Below are positions 1 through 10,694 of a stretch of 64,000 nt of DNA, one piece after another. The DNA lies in the NCBI RefSeq assembly GCF_020283565.1, contig NC_060063.1:23180777-23244776 (forward strand). The letters are read 5' to 3'. Origin of the DNA: Trifolium pratense. Its lineage: Eukaryota; Streptophyta; Magnoliopsida; Fabales; Fabaceae. How positions within the stretch are numbered: the first letter of the stretch is position 1; every line of letters starts with the position of its first letter. The position numbers and the translations under genes are program-made. Under the pieces are notes generated by a model. It was given only the letters and a program-made list of their open reading frames with translations. It made no database searches and was not told the origin of the DNA.

Positions 1-405
1 CATAAATCAAATGAAGATGTTTCAACATTTGCTCATAAAATCCTTGAGGTTGTCGCGGCAAAAGCACCACTCATATTACGACAACTTCAAAATAGCGATG
101 CGCAAACCGATCACACGCAACTTAAAAGTTGTTTGGATAGTTGCATTACTTCTTACACCAAGATATCAAATGAACTTATGCCACAAGCTCTAGAATTTGT
201 GGACAAAGGTGATTTGAATAGTGCAAAAGAGAATGCAAATATTACAGGAAATTTAGCTGAAGCTTGTGAGAAGGATTGTAGTGGCACTACTAGTGCAACT
301 ATTTCACCAATTGGGGATGGTAATCAATATGTGCAAGATATGTGCGCAATTATTGTGTCTATGATTACCAATTTTCCTCAATCAAATCAACAAACTTTGG
401 CATAA
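1..405 (+). CDS. PMEI-domain protein, C-terminal part (cut by window edge)
   Basis: The open frame enters from the left edge at base 1 and ends at TAA 403-405. It gives about 134 residues that align throughout with the intact protein at 5494-6078 (shared LRQLQ, LDSCI, SYTKI, KGDLN, CEKDCSG, NQYVQDMC and MITNFP). By homology it is a plant invertase/pectin methylesterase inhibitor domain, a four-helix bundle secreted to the cell wall that inhibits pectin methylesterase or fructosidases; which enzyme cannot be told. The signal peptide and first Cys pair lie left of the window. No stop or frameshift interrupts the visible part, so it may be functional. Its 3' flank is broken by a LINE insertion from base 592, whereas the paralogue's flank is uninterrupted. 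Confidence 0.85.
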   Translation, partial: HKSNEDVSTFAHKILEVVAAKAPLILRQLQNSDAQTDHTQLKSCLDSCITSYTKISNELMPQALEFVDKGDLNSAKENANITGNLAEACEKDCSGTTSATISPIGDGNQYVQDMCAIIVSMITNFPQSNQQTLA

Positions 406-591
406 ATTTTTTAGTATAGTAATTTTTGGTTTTTTTTTTTTTTTTTTTTGTGACTAAAATTATGGGTTTGTCTTATTTTGTGTATATATTGTATTGATAT
501 ATTTATGCCTTTTATGACCTTTGAGTTTTTGTTTTCTTATGTTGATAAATATGTTTCCATAATTTATACATTATAAAACATGAAGTTAAAT
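406..591. other. 3' flank of the first PMEI-like gene
   Basis: A poly-T tract of about 20 bases lies near 430-450. The rest resembles the 3' flank of the paralogue at 6079-6205 (shared GTATTGATAT and TGTTGATAAAT words). The last 12 bases (580-591) are the left target-site duplication of the LINE. Confidence 0.6.
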
Positions 592-2493
592 CTTTACCAC
601 AGTGATATGGATGGTGTTTACGTGACCACAGTGGTGTTTTTGTAGCCGCCGGAACTACATGGGCTGAAGGAAATTGCGTTGTTATCGAAGGAGAAGTGAT
701 TGCATTACTAGAAGCTTTGAGAGGAGTAGAACAAAAATGCTTATCACGTGTTATTTCTGAAACGGACTCGAAAAGTGTGGTGGATGTAATTCAAAGCGTT
801 CGTGTTGGTAGTTTAGAATTTAGTTCAATCATTTGTCATATTGAAAATGTTTTGTTATCAAATCCAAACTTTGTGGTAAAGTTTATTAATGATAACAGTC
901 AATTATATGGTATTTTTACTAGTAATTTAGGGTAATTTTAATAGCAATTGAAGTCAAAAAGCAAGCAAATACCTGAAAAAGTGAAGTTACTTGGCCCGGA
1001 AGCAAGAAAAATGGAAAAAGCATAAAAAAGAGCAAAAATATAATAAACAGCGCACCCACGATAAGAATCGGCGTGGCACGATGACAAGGCGGTTTAAATT
1101 GAAGAAAATCTGCAACAAATCTTTACCATCGTACCACGATGACTTGTCATCGTGGCACGATGATGACGGCAAAAGCACACAAAGAATCTTGAGAAATCTT
1201 CCATCGTACCACGATATGATCCATCGTGGCCACGATGAGGCAAAATTACACACCAACGTGGCCACGATGGGTGCGATGGACGCGCATAAAAGTCCAAGAC
1301 CCAGCTGAAAAACTATAGATAGAGTTTTCCTCCTCCACTATTATTCATTAAGAAATATTGAGAACAATTCAATATTTACAAGAGAGTTAGGAGAACTCTA
1401 AGGAGGAGGCAAGGAGGGCTCAGGTGCTCCGAGGGCATAAGGGTAATCTTTATGCTTACTTTTACTTATTGTTTTGTTATGGTGTTTAGTAGCTAAACCC
1501 CATCAGGGTTAGGTCAAGTAGATGAACTCCCCTAGGATTGCTTGAGACATGTAACCTGGTTATTTTCCAAGTCTATTTACAAATTGCTATTCATTTATTA
1601 TCTGTTAGTATCTGTATTTATCATTTTATACACTAGCATATATGAACGTGCACATATTTTGTTAGTAATTAGGGTCGAAGTGGATATCGTGACACATCTA
1701 AGACTTCAGAACCAAAGAGATACAATAACTTACTTATATGAGACCATTAAATTCAGTATATGTGGTTAGGTTTGAGATTAAGAATCACACATAGTTAAAT
1801 TCTGTACTGATATTAGGGAACCGGTCACGCTAGAGAACTTGTTAAATTAGGAACCTCTAAAGGTAAGGATCCCCATTAAAGGCTGAACTCGTTAAGGTAA
1901 GGACAAGAAATAACGAAGGCTAAACCTAGTTTGATTGATTCACTCTAAACAGATTACAATAGAAGTAAGTATAGTTATACTAGGCTTACTTTAATAGATA
2001 TTAATCTCCAGATAATACTTCGATAGTAAGCAGAGATAGCGCCAGTTACCAAGCAGAAATAGGGGAGAAATTTGAAAGTACTTAACCACTAGTTTCATCC
2101 GAAACTCAACTCTTTATTACAACTGCTCTTTACTTTAACTACTATTTACTGTTACTTGTCAAAACCCCCACTCAATCAAACAAAGCGAATGCAAAGTCTT
2201 TTACTTTAATTTACTTTTATTGCACAAAATTCCTAATCAAAACTGGTAACTTTGGCACAATCCCTGTGGAGAACGATAACTTACTACTTTATTACTTGGT
2301 AGCGATTCTGTGCACTTGCAGAACCACCGTCAATTAAGCAGCAAACGAATATGATGCTCATATACTAGTTAAGGCAATCATTTTTTGGTCCAGCCGCTGT
2401 ACCTTTGAGACATTACCCTTATATATTACTACTTTATTAAATAATGAAATGATATGAGTTGTTGTTTGTAAATAAAATATTTACAAAAAAAAA
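592..2493 (+). mobile_element. 5'-truncated LINE (RNase H end) with 12-bp TSD
   Basis: The 12-bp duplication ATGAAGTTAAAT flanks the element at 580-591 and 2494-2505, and an A-tail lies at 2485-2493. The coding remnant is the C-terminal RNase H domain of a plant L1-type LINE. From 606 it reads YGWCLRDHSGVFVAAGTTWA and runs to about 889. After a nested insertion it resumes at 2338, loses one base near 2354, and ends CTFETLPLYITTLL...EMI with TGA at 2455-2457. Everything 5' of RNase H is missing, as in ordinary truncated LINE insertions. The element sits in the 3' flank of the PMEI-like gene. Confidence 0.85.
890..2332 (+). mobile_element. solo LTR (probably Ty3/gypsy) nested in the LINE
   Basis: The element starts TGATAACAGTC at 890 and ends ACCGTCA at 2332. 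It is flanked by the 5-bp duplication ATTAA (885-889 and 2333-2337). Removing it with one TSD copy rejoins the RNase H frame of the surrounding LINE. Its right end (CCCTGTGGAGAACGATAAC, then GATTCTGTGCACTTG) resembles the 3' ends of plant Ty3/gypsy LTRs. At 1,443 bp with one LTR and no internal domain it is a solo LTR left by recombination. The region 1080-1280 is rich in CATCGT(G/A)SCACGATG palindromes. Lineage (Athila or Tat) is only a guess. Confidence 0.8.
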
Positions 2494-2505
2494 ATGAAGT
2501 TAAAT

Positions 2506-2713
2506 GGGACTTTGACCGTTTTTTCTACCAAAAAAATGAAGTTTTCTTTAAAAAAAATAAATTTAAAACCTGCGAGCTTGTTGTATTAAATAGCCTTTTA
2601 GCTAGGCAATAGTAAATGCAATTTATAAAATTCATTATTTATTATTTTCTCCATCATTGTCATATTTTATGTGATGTTGCAGCTATCTTTATGTGAAGTA
2701 GTTATTAAGATTG
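2506..2713. other. remnant of the duplicated PMEI 3' flank
   Basis: From about 2570 (CTGCGAGCTTGTTGTATTAA) to about 2700 this repeats the flank of the intact PMEI gene at 6212-6400, showing that the tandem duplication included flanking DNA. The 60 bases between the LINE and this stretch have no counterpart in the other copy. Confidence 0.65.
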
Positions 2714-3783
2714 AAATGATTAAGGGGGTTTGGGAGAAGGTTTGTCTCCCAAATGACAAAGTAGGTTTAGGAGTTAAACATAATCTAACTTTTTTCAACT
2801 ATGATCTGTTAAGTAAATGGAAATAGAGATGTTTAAAGATAGAAATGCTATATGTATGGTACAACCTTCTTTGTTCTAGGTCTGGATCTTTCCCTAACAA
2901 AGGTTTTATGTGACGGTTATAATATAAGGAAAGATTTGTTATATAGTGGAGAGATATTTGTTCTATTGGGGGACGGCTATGTTGGTAATGGTTCATCAAT
3001 TAACTTTTGGCGAGAAAAATGGATCGGAGGTACTCTTCTCTGTTATGCGTATCCTCAATTATTTTTCCTTGGGAGCTTTAAGGATGTCACATTAGCTAAT
3101 AGAGGTAGATGGGTGAGTGGAGAGTGGCGTTAGCATTGGAATTGGTTTGAAGCTTTATCCAATATTGAGGCTGACGATTTAATTGAATTAGAAGGGGTAT
3201 TAGAAGGTGTCAAACTACCTTCGGGTCATTAATAGGTCATTAGAAGGTGTCAGACTGACTTCGATTTAAAAAAGGGATTGTCTCAATCATCATTAATAGG
3301 TCATGTATTTTCTGCTTCAGCATGATAGAAAATTGTGATGAACACCTTTTTTTCACATCCCCTTTAGCGTGTCATATTTGGCATGAAATTTTCACTTGGC
3401 TTGTCCTGATAATGAGTTGAATAAGGTGGGATGAGAACATTTTCTTGATTTTGGCGATATATTGAAGCATAACAGGCATACGTAAGTGAGGCATCTTGTT
3501 TGGTGTGCAACTACTTTGTGGATTTGGTCACTTCGCAACCATGTTATTTTTAGAGGAGTCACGATTATTCTTTATCGTTTGTTGGAGAACATCAAGCTTG
3601 TGTCCTGGACTCCTGGTTTTGGTTCATTAGTAGGAGAGGGAGTAATTTATGTTATGTTTATTCTGATTGGTGCACTAATCCTGTAGTTTGCTTTAGATAA
3701 TACTTAATGTTCTTTCTTTTGTAAGGATTATTGTACCCCATTGTACTACCTCATTAATATACATATTCATTGCTTATAAAAAA
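2714..3783 (+). mobile_element. decayed LINE fragment (reverse transcriptase C-terminus and zf-RVT)
   Basis: Conceptual translation in shifting frames gives pieces typical of the C-terminal half of plant L1 reverse transcriptase proteins: WEKVCLPNDKVGLGV near 2728, GNGSSINFWREKWIGG near 2980, and a zinc-finger-like end HLVWCATTLWIWSLRNHVIF at 3490-3550. In-frame stops and frameshifts (for example TAG at 2824) show it is dead. It ends near an A-run at 3778-3784. No clear TSD was found, so both ends are approximate. Confidence 0.7.
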
Positions 3784-3813
3784 ACATCGAATTGATCAAA
3801 TTGATTAAATTGT

Positions 3814-3932
3814 GCAGTGGCGTTCGTTTTAGTGGCAGACCTATTCCGCCACTAAATTGGCAGTTAGTGACGGAATAATGCACTTAGTGAGGGAATAATT
3901 CCGCCAAAAAATAAAAGGTTTTTCTTGTAGTG
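3814..3932. mobile_element. CACTA (En/Spm) terminal remnant
   Basis: The segment ends GGTTTTTCTTGTAGTG at 3932, the reverse complement of the CACTACAAGAAAAACC terminus of plant CACTA transposons. Repeats of the type TTCCGCCACTAAA/TTAGTGACGGAAT precede it, like CACTA subterminal repeats. TTA at 3933-3935 could be one copy of the 3-bp TSD. The other terminus was not found, so this is a truncated end. Confidence 0.6.
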
Positions 3933-4488
3933 TTAATATTAAAAAATAACCACTAAACATAATTTTATTTTTTATTTTACAGGTTTTTGATAGAGATTAA
4001 TAGCTTAATATTAACTAAGATGGTTTAAAGTTGTTGTATAAAGGCATAAAATTGAAAACATTCGATTCAATTCAACCTAGCTAAATTACTAGAGTGTTGC
4101 ATAAAGAAAGCGTGATCCTCAATCTCAAACTCGATGCCAAAATTCAGTACCCTCATCAAGACCGGACCCTAAACGATAGGCCCTCTATTGCCTGAGGAAC
4201 CGTGCTAAGACTTTAAACCCTCGCTTGATAAGGATTCCAATGATAGAAAGTGTTCAATTTATGTGAATAAGTTTTTAAAATCATATTCGCCTCCTAACCT
4301 AGTCAAATAGAAATTACAAAGGACGAGTAGAATAAGATTAGTAATGTGGTCTTTCAAAAAAAAAAAGATTAGTAATGTGATTACTTCAAGAAAGAAAAGA
4401 AAAGAAAAATTGTTTAAAAAAAAAAGAAAAAAAAGTAGTAATGTGATTGCTTCATCAAACGGGCCCTTATTGTAGAGATCCGAGATCT
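3933..4488. other. duplicated flank, no gene
   Basis: The start (3950-4080) matches the flank of the second PMEI copy at 6765-6920 (shared TTGATAGAGATTAATAGC and AAAATTGTTGTATAAA-like words), which extends the tandem duplication well beyond the genes. The remainder is AT-rich with A-runs and no coding signal. Confidence 0.5.
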
Positions 4489-4497
4489 AATTTGGAC

Positions 4498-4676
4498 GAA
4501 ATTTTCTCATTCCACCACTCACTTTATCGCCTACTCCCTAGCGCGCAAAAAAATCGGAAAATACGTTCCGAACTGTTTTTCTAATGTAAAATTTACACTA
4601 TAAAAAATTCGGAAAATGTTTTCCGAATTGCTAGGAGGGTAGGGGAGAAAGTGAGTGGGTGGGATGAGAAAATTTC
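4498..4676. mobile_element. Mutator-type MITE with 9-bp TSD
   Basis: It is flanked by a perfect 9-bp direct repeat, AATTTGGAC, at 4489-4497 and 4677-4685. The ends are long inverted repeats beginning GAAATTTTCTCATTCCACC and closing GGGATGAGAAAATTTC. The 179-bp body holds a second internal inverted pair (TCGGAAAATACGTTCCGAA, ATTCGGAAAATGTTTTCC). A 9-bp TSD points to the Mutator superfamily. Confidence 0.8.
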
Positions 4677-4685
4677 AATTTGGAC

Positions 4686-5388
4686 ACCCACATACAATAT
4701 TTTCACAATCAAACCACAAGACTATTTTTTTTTCTTTGATAAGTAACCACAAGACTATAATAACAGTAATCGACTACATGTATTAATTGCACTTTTTTTT
4801 TTTTTACAATTTTAATTGCACTTTTTTTTTTCTAAAAAAACAATTGCAAATTTATGATCATACTTTATTTTCACATTTATGATGTTAAAATAATTATCAA
4901 TTGTACCTATTGATATTATCTTACAATTTCAATATAATTCGGTTCATGTACAATTATAATATTTATGTATTTCACATTCATGGGACCTTTTTAAAAAATA
5001 AATATAATTGTCAATCATTTGCATTAAGCATGTCATGATGTAGTATGTACTTTTCTAATGCCGGATGTAGTTTTTCATTTAATTAATCACTTCGAAAATG
5101 TTATATTGTAGCTAGATATTGTAAGTGTAGATGTAGATGGCAGATGAGAGAAAAAAAATCCTATAATATTCTTATAAACTATAATTAGGACAAGAGGGTT
5201 TTTTTTCTTTTTCTTTTTTGACAATGGACAAGAGGGAGTTGAAATTTAGAAATTGCCTAAAACAAACAAGTAGCATTGACTCAACTTGAACCATTGCTTT
5301 TGAGTGGACTAGCGACAAAAAAGCAAAGATCCAAATATATATATCCTAATATTGGTACAAATTCTCACCATTAATTTGTTTCATTGAC
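4686..5388. other. AT-rich intergenic DNA upstream of PMEI
   Basis: Poly-T and poly-A runs, no coding frame, no recognised repeat. Its right part is the promoter region of the gene at 5494. Confidence 0.5.
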
Positions 5389-5397
5389 ATTATATAA
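5389..5397 (+). promoter_or_regulatory. candidate TATA box of PMEI gene
   Basis: ATTATATAA lies about 100 bases upstream of the ATG at 5494, a normal distance for a plant gene with a short 5' leader. Confidence 0.5.
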
Positions 5398-5493
5398 CTC
5401 AATCCAATTATCCTCTCTTATTATCCTTAATTTGTATTCTATAATCTATTAAGTGAAGCATAATCACTATTGTTGTAAAAAAATCAAAACAAA

Positions 5494-6078
5494 ATGAAGG
5501 TTTCATGTTTTTCAACTATGATCATTCTCATGACCATTTCATCCATTTTTTTCATACCACCAATTCAATGCACTCTATCAAACCAAGACTTAGTCCAAGA
5601 AATATGTCAAAAAACACCTAATAGCCAACTTTGCCTTCTTACATTAAGATCAAATTTAAATTCACAACATTATAAATCAGATGTTGAAGATGTTTCGAAA
5701 TTCGCTCATATAACCCTTGAGGTTATCGCGGCAAGAGCACCGCTCATATTACGACAACTTCAAAGTATTGATGAGCAAACCGATCACACACCACTTAAAA
5801 ATTGTGTGGATAGTTGCATTGTTTCTTACACCAAGATAACAAATGAAATTATGCCACAAGCTATAGAGTTAGCACACAAAGGTGATTTGAATGGTGCTAA
5901 AGAGAAAGCAACTCTTGTGCAAAATTTGGCTTATTCTTGTGAGAAGGATTGTAGTGGCTCTACTAGTGGAGAGGTTTCACCAGTTGGGGATAGTAATCAA
6001 TATGTGCAAGATATGTGTGAAATTACTGTGTCCATGATTACCAATTTTCCTAAATCAAATCAACAAACCGTGGCATAG
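5494..6078 (+). CDS. PMEI-domain protein (invertase/pectin methylesterase inhibitor)
   Basis: A single-exon gene for 194 residues. Residues 1-26 are a signal peptide (basic start, hydrophobic ILMTISSIFFIPPI, then CTLS). The mature part has the PMEI signature: first helix hairpin with Cys38 and Cys47 (EICQKTPNSQLCL), and Cys104 and Cys149 placed as the second conserved disulfide, with extra Cys at 108, 153 and 175. Family proteins act in the apoplast, binding pectin methylesterase or cell-wall/vacuolar invertase. The target enzyme cannot be read from sequence. The ATG at 5494 is the only one giving a signal peptide. It is a tandem duplicate of the gene cut by the left edge, with clear divergence, so the duplication is not recent. 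Confidence 0.88.
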   Translation: MKVSCFSTMIILMTISSIFFIPPIQCTLSNQDLVQEICQKTPNSQLCLLTLRSNLNSQHYKSDVEDVSKFAHITLEVIAARAPLILRQLQSIDEQTDHTPLKNCVDSCIVSYTKITNEIMPQAIELAHKGDLNGAKEKATLVQNLAYSCEKDCSGSTSGEVSPVGDSNQYVQDMCEITVSMITNFPKSNQQTVA

Positions 6079-7160
6079 ATTTTTAAGTAGTAATTTTGGG
6101 TTTGTTCTATTTCGTGCATATATTGTATCGATATGACCTTTGAATTTTTGTTTTCTTATGTTGATAAATTAATATTTTCCATAATTTGTACATTATAAAA
6201 AATAAAGTTAAAAGCTGCGAGCTTGTTGTATTAAATAGCCTTTTTGCTGGGCAATAATAAATGCAATTTATAAAGTTCATTATTTATTACTAAAATACTA
6301 TTATTTAATATTTTTTTTGTCAAGATTTACTAATATTTATTTATTCTTTGTTATTATTATCTTCATCATTATCATATTTTATTTATGTGAAGTGGCAGCT
6401 ACCAATTAAACAAGAAAAAAAAAAGAAGCAAAATAACATCAATTGTGCTACAATTGGCCCAACCCATATGAGTTGTCTTTCTTCACCCGTGGATTGGGCC
6501 GGTTGAACATTTTGAACCTGAACCGACTCAAACCGACCCATTGTCCATCCTTATAGTAGTTTATCAACATTGAATTATTAAATTGTTAAGAAACTTATAA
6601 TCTTTAGACAAGTATTTGACTTTTATATATAATATAAATAAATGTTGGTGGTTGAAAAAAATTCACTTTCAATGCAATGAATGCACGAGTTTCAAGACAA
6701 AATTTTCTTATTTATGTGTTTAACTAGTGCATCGAGTGCACTATTTAACATTTTCCTTTTTTTATTACTAAATTCACCTTATTTTTTATTTTACAGTGTT
6801 TTGATAGAGATTAATAGCCACTAAATATAAATATTGATAGCTTAGCACCACATATAGGTATGGTTCAAAATTGTTGTATAAAAACGTAATATTACAAAAT
6901 TCGATTCAATTTGCTGCTTTTTTTGGACAAAGAGTTTTTTCTCGAGCAAGAAGAGAAAATATATAAAAGTATATACAGGAGCAAAAAGGAATAGTTTTGA
7001 CCCATATATTATCATTATTTTCAATTGTTAGTTTCTACAAAAACATGCACATCATTTAGAGAAGAGACTCAAAATTTGGCCTCGAGAACTTTCTAAGACA
7101 TCACCATGACAGATCCATAATATAGTAATTATAACACATTTTATACAAAACTATCTTTTT
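6079..7160. other. intergenic, duplicated PMEI flank
   Basis: 6212-6400 and 6765-6920 pair with 2570-2700 and 3950-4080 of the first copy. No gene is visible. The two LINE insertions and the CACTA remnant of the first copy are absent here. Confidence 0.5.
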
Positions 7161-7162
7161 GG

Positions 7163-7240
7163 TTTTTTTTTATCAAGTAGGCTAGTGGCTAGAAAATTCA
7201 CCTTAAAGGTGAATAAGTGGAGTGTCTTAAGTTCGAATCC
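7163..7240 (-). mobile_element. tRNA-related SINE fragment
   Basis: After a T-run comes CAAGTAGGCTAGTGGCTAG...TTCACCTTAAAGGTGAATAAGTGG, then AGTTCGAATCC, a pol III B-box-like word. This is the 3' half of a SINE family present at least six times here (see 35974-36109 for the best-delimited copy). Truncated. Confidence 0.6.
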
Positions 7241-7934
7241 GGGCTCCAATTACTAATTCTGCAGAAATCTACTTTTGACCTTCAAATTCAACATCGTCTA
7301 CTGAACGCATCGTAACTCCAAATTCGACGAAATTGAAATGTCAACAAGGGTAATTTCGTTAGTTTTCTAGACATGTAAATACTATTAAAAAATGAGCTAC
7401 AAGGTGAGAGACATGACGAAAATACCAGCAGTAGTGCCATACGATAATAAATTTGGACATACTTTCACTAAAACGGTAATTAATCTCTCTCTGTAACTCC
7501 AAATTTAGTGGAGTTTGATTCTGTGGAAAACTAACTCGATTGCAGTCATTTCGGTACCTGTTTAGTGAATTATTGATCCAAATTGAGTTCTATGCGAAGC
7601 TTTGAACTTGAGGCTCAGAAACAGATTTTGTGCAGAATTTTGGTGGGGGGCAAAATCCAAAAAATTATAAAATACAGGGGTGAAATTCCGGATTTTAAAA
7701 TAGGGGTAAAATTCTGATTTTTTCAAAACAAGGGATAAAACTGCATTTAAACCTTAATTTTATAATTTATTGTAGTGTCATGAATTTAATATGTGAAGAC
7801 AATAATATCATATAAACGGAATCACATTACATAAATATATAAATATAAAAATATAAGTATTAACTAAAAATACAATAGGCAAGTGGCCGGCTAACCCCAA
7901 TGTCCCTACATATATATTAGAGAAAATCATCCAC
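7241..7934. other. intergenic, nothing recognised
   Basis: No coding frame. 7620-7755 has short phrases such as AAAATAGGGGTAAAATTCTG, like the low-complexity ends of legume repeats, but no element can be delimited. Confidence 0.4.
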
Positions 7935-8080
7935 ATTGGTATTGGTACTATTTTAATACATCTAACTGGATTGGTATTTGTCAAAAACCGATTGGTATTG
8001 GTACTATTTTAATACATCTAACTGGATTGGTATTTGTCAAAAACCGATTGGTATTGGTACTATTTTGATACATCTAACTC
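7935..8080. repeat. 56-bp tandem repeat, 2.6 copies
   Basis: Units start at 7935, 7991 and 8047 with ATTGGTATTGGTACTATTTT. The first two are identical and the third is cut after 34 bases with one change, which implies recent slippage or unequal exchange. Confidence 0.9.
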
Positions 8081-9424
8081 TCTCACATTGCTAATGGTAG
8101 TTAATATTTACAAAATTCATACACCTCAATCCACTGAGCGTCTTCTATAAAGGATAAAATTGTGAGAACAATTCTTCAAAATATGGTGCATCACACTTGA
8201 GCTAGAATAGAATGTAACATTGGCGTTAGAAAGAAAGAGAAGATGTTATATGCCCTTTAACCCCATAATCTCAATTGGGAGTAACTATTTCAGTAAGTTA
8301 AGAGTCTCACATCGTATAAAAATCGAGGTTATTATTAGTTTATATACATCAGCCACACATCTCAATTCAACGAAACACATTTTACAAAAGATTTATAAAA
8401 GTTCACATTCGATTCAAAATAGACAATACTTTAAAATGTGATGGGACGCATTTGAATGAACAGATTCCTTTAAGAACTTTTGAAAAGTGAATTAGTCGCT
8501 AACCCATGCTCAATAATTGCAACCACATGACCCTTGTCTTGCACACACACACCATAGCACGAGAAGCTTCTCTATAATAATAGCTTGATCAAATAATATA
8601 GCATTGTCAATCAAATCTTTGCTAACATAATTAGTTTCGGTTCAGAGTTTGACTTTAGTTTCAAACTATTATAGCTGGTGGTATAATCCTTTATTCTGTT
8701 TGGGCATTGTATGATTGTTTATGATTTTTTCCTTGACTCTTTGTAAATATTTGTAGTCAATCTCGATATACCTTATACTGAGGAAACTGTTTTATTAGTA
8801 TATATCACATTTTGTCTTGTTAAAAAAACAATATGTCATCGTCCAATTTTTTAATTTACAATTCTTAACTAATATTCTTACGTAACTCATCAGCAAAACC
8901 CTTTTAATATAGGGTTTACTATATATGAACCCGACGAACAAAAATTTAAAATTATTAGTTGAAACTTGAAAGAGAAGGGAAAATGAATTTTGGAATAGAA
9001 AATAGAGAGTAATTTTTTTATTTATCATTAATTTAATCTAATTCTGGAGTCTGGTATCAAGTAATTACAGCTTCCTTTAAATTGAAGTTACAACGATCAA
9101 ACCGTAATTCTTCTTATCAAATTTATTGTCAATCACTACGAAATAATTCGTCTTTGTTGTTACACTCTTACTAATGTGGACAAACATATTAAAGCATTTA
9201 ATTGCTAGGGCCTTGCGGATTGCGTAATTTAAGAATCCACGTGCTATGTGGTTTTGTCTTTGGAAATGTGGCTTTGACGTAAAAAGAGTAAAACAGCACA
9301 TGATCGTGCAAAACACCTTCTTTATTGCCTAATAATTAGTGGATATTAATCCAACAAAATAAATTAGTCAATGATAGCGACTTGCTCTTTCTTCGGTCAT
9401 GGCTCATGAGATGTGGGTAACGAA
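8081..9424. other. intergenic, no gene found
   Basis: Short frames only, none with recognisable protein character. The region is AT-rich with no clear element ends. Confidence 0.4.
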
Positions 9425-9426
9425 TA

Positions 9427-9710
9427 CTCCCGTCCGTTTCAAAACATAAGTCATTTTAGTTAAATTACACAAATTAAGAAATGTAATTAATGTTGTATAG
9501 AAAAAAATAAATTATGAGTTGGTTTACAAAATTGTCGTTCATTAATGATATAAGAAAGATAAATTGAATAATTAAAAGAATAGAGAGTATTAAATAGTTA
9601 TGGGTATAATATGAAAAATAGCATTAAATGTTTCATTGGTAATGTAAAGTTACTTATAATTTGATACAAATTTTTTTCTCAAAGTGACTTACATTTTGAA
9701 ACGGAGGGAG
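9427..9710. mobile_element. Stowaway-type MITE, TA TSD
   Basis: The element begins CTCCCGTCCGTTTCAAAAC and ends GTTTTGAAACGGAGGGAG-like, the classic Stowaway (Tc1/mariner) inverted repeats. TA lies directly outside at 9425-9426 and 9711-9712. Length 284 bp, no coding capacity. Confidence 0.85.
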
Positions 9711-9712
9711 TA

Positions 9713-10154
9713 ACAAGTATTAAATCGAAATTTTCATAAATTGACTTAATTAAATTATATATATTATTTTAGTAAAATACTAACTTTGACATATCAAAGT
9801 TTATGTTGTGTAGCTCGAAGCTTCCCTTTTATTCGAATAATGTACATAGCTTGAAGCTTTCAGTGACTTTTTTGAAATTTAATACGAAGTTTTTAGATAA
9901 CAGTTAGTTCCACAGCCCAATCATAACTCCGAGTCCAACTATATTGACTCCAAGAACCCAACGCAGTTATAAGGGCATCAAGTTGCAGTGATTTTGCATA
10001 TAATTGAGGGAAGTTCATGAAATCTCATAAATACACAAAATTTAAAAAGAATTTTTTACATCTAATTTATCGATACTTTTTCTGTCCAGAATATAAATAA
10101 AAACTATTCAATAAAAAGTTGATGTATTTGGTATAAAATTTAGACCAAATACAT
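9713..10154. other. intergenic, nothing recognised
   Basis: AT-rich, with no gene and no repeat boundary seen. Confidence 0.4.
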
Positions 10155-10405
10155 TTTCAAAATTAACACAATGGTCAAAATAATTAAAAAAAAAAAAAAA
10201 ACTTTTTGCATTAAATTTATAATAAATCTTCAATGCATTCACATTGACCATTTAAAAATTGTTGAGTCTTATAATTAAAAATTGACAAATTTTTTTTTAT
10301 AAACTTAAAAATTGATATTCATATAACATTTCTCATGACATACATATACACCACAGTTACACTAAAATGTGGGTATAATGTCCGAGTGAGCTCAATTGAT
10401 AAAGA
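10155..10405. repeat. first copy of a 540-bp-spaced tandem duplication
   Basis: Starting TTTTCAAAATTAACACAATGG, this about 250-base stretch recurs at 10695-10945 with a modest number of substitutions and indels. Each copy ends at a tRNA-like SINE head (GTCCG...). The duplication therefore included a SINE, and another SINE sits between the copies in the opposite direction. Confidence 0.75.
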
Positions 10406-10462
10406 CATCATATTTTATATATATCGACATCCCACTTGTTTACTTTAAGGATGACATTTCTT
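10379..10462 (+). mobile_element. SINE copy, forward
   Basis: GTCCGAGTGAGCTCAATTG (A-box-like), then CATCCCACTTGTTTACTTTAA matching the SINE tail. It is directly followed by another SINE in the opposite direction. Confidence 0.55.
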
Positions 10463-10595
10463 CTTTTTTTTTTGTCAAGTAGCTTAGTGGCTTAGAAATT
10501 TCACTTTAAAGATAAATAAGTGGAGTTTCTGAGGTTCAAACCCCGGTTCATGCATAATATATGCGATGTCTCTACTAACGGAATTAAGCTCACAA
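10463..10595 (-). mobile_element. SINE copy, reverse
   Basis: After a T-run: CAAGTAGCTTAGTGGC, then AGGTTCAAACCCCGG (B-box, read on this strand as in other copies) and GAATTAAGCTCAC at the head end. This is a near full-length member lying tail-to-tail with 10379-10462. Confidence 0.65.
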
Positions 10596-10694
10596 AAACT
10601 AAGGGTAACATTTATAGCCACTAGACTACCTAAATTTGTTTTTTTTTTATAATAAATCTCTTTGCATTTAATTTATCAATATTGTATATTCTCT

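Noticed and set aside
991..1308. Overlapping frames on both strands near 1-1.3 kb
   Set aside because: They lie in the palindrome-rich part of a solo LTR. Protein composition is repeat-driven (SSWHDD, RGHDE).
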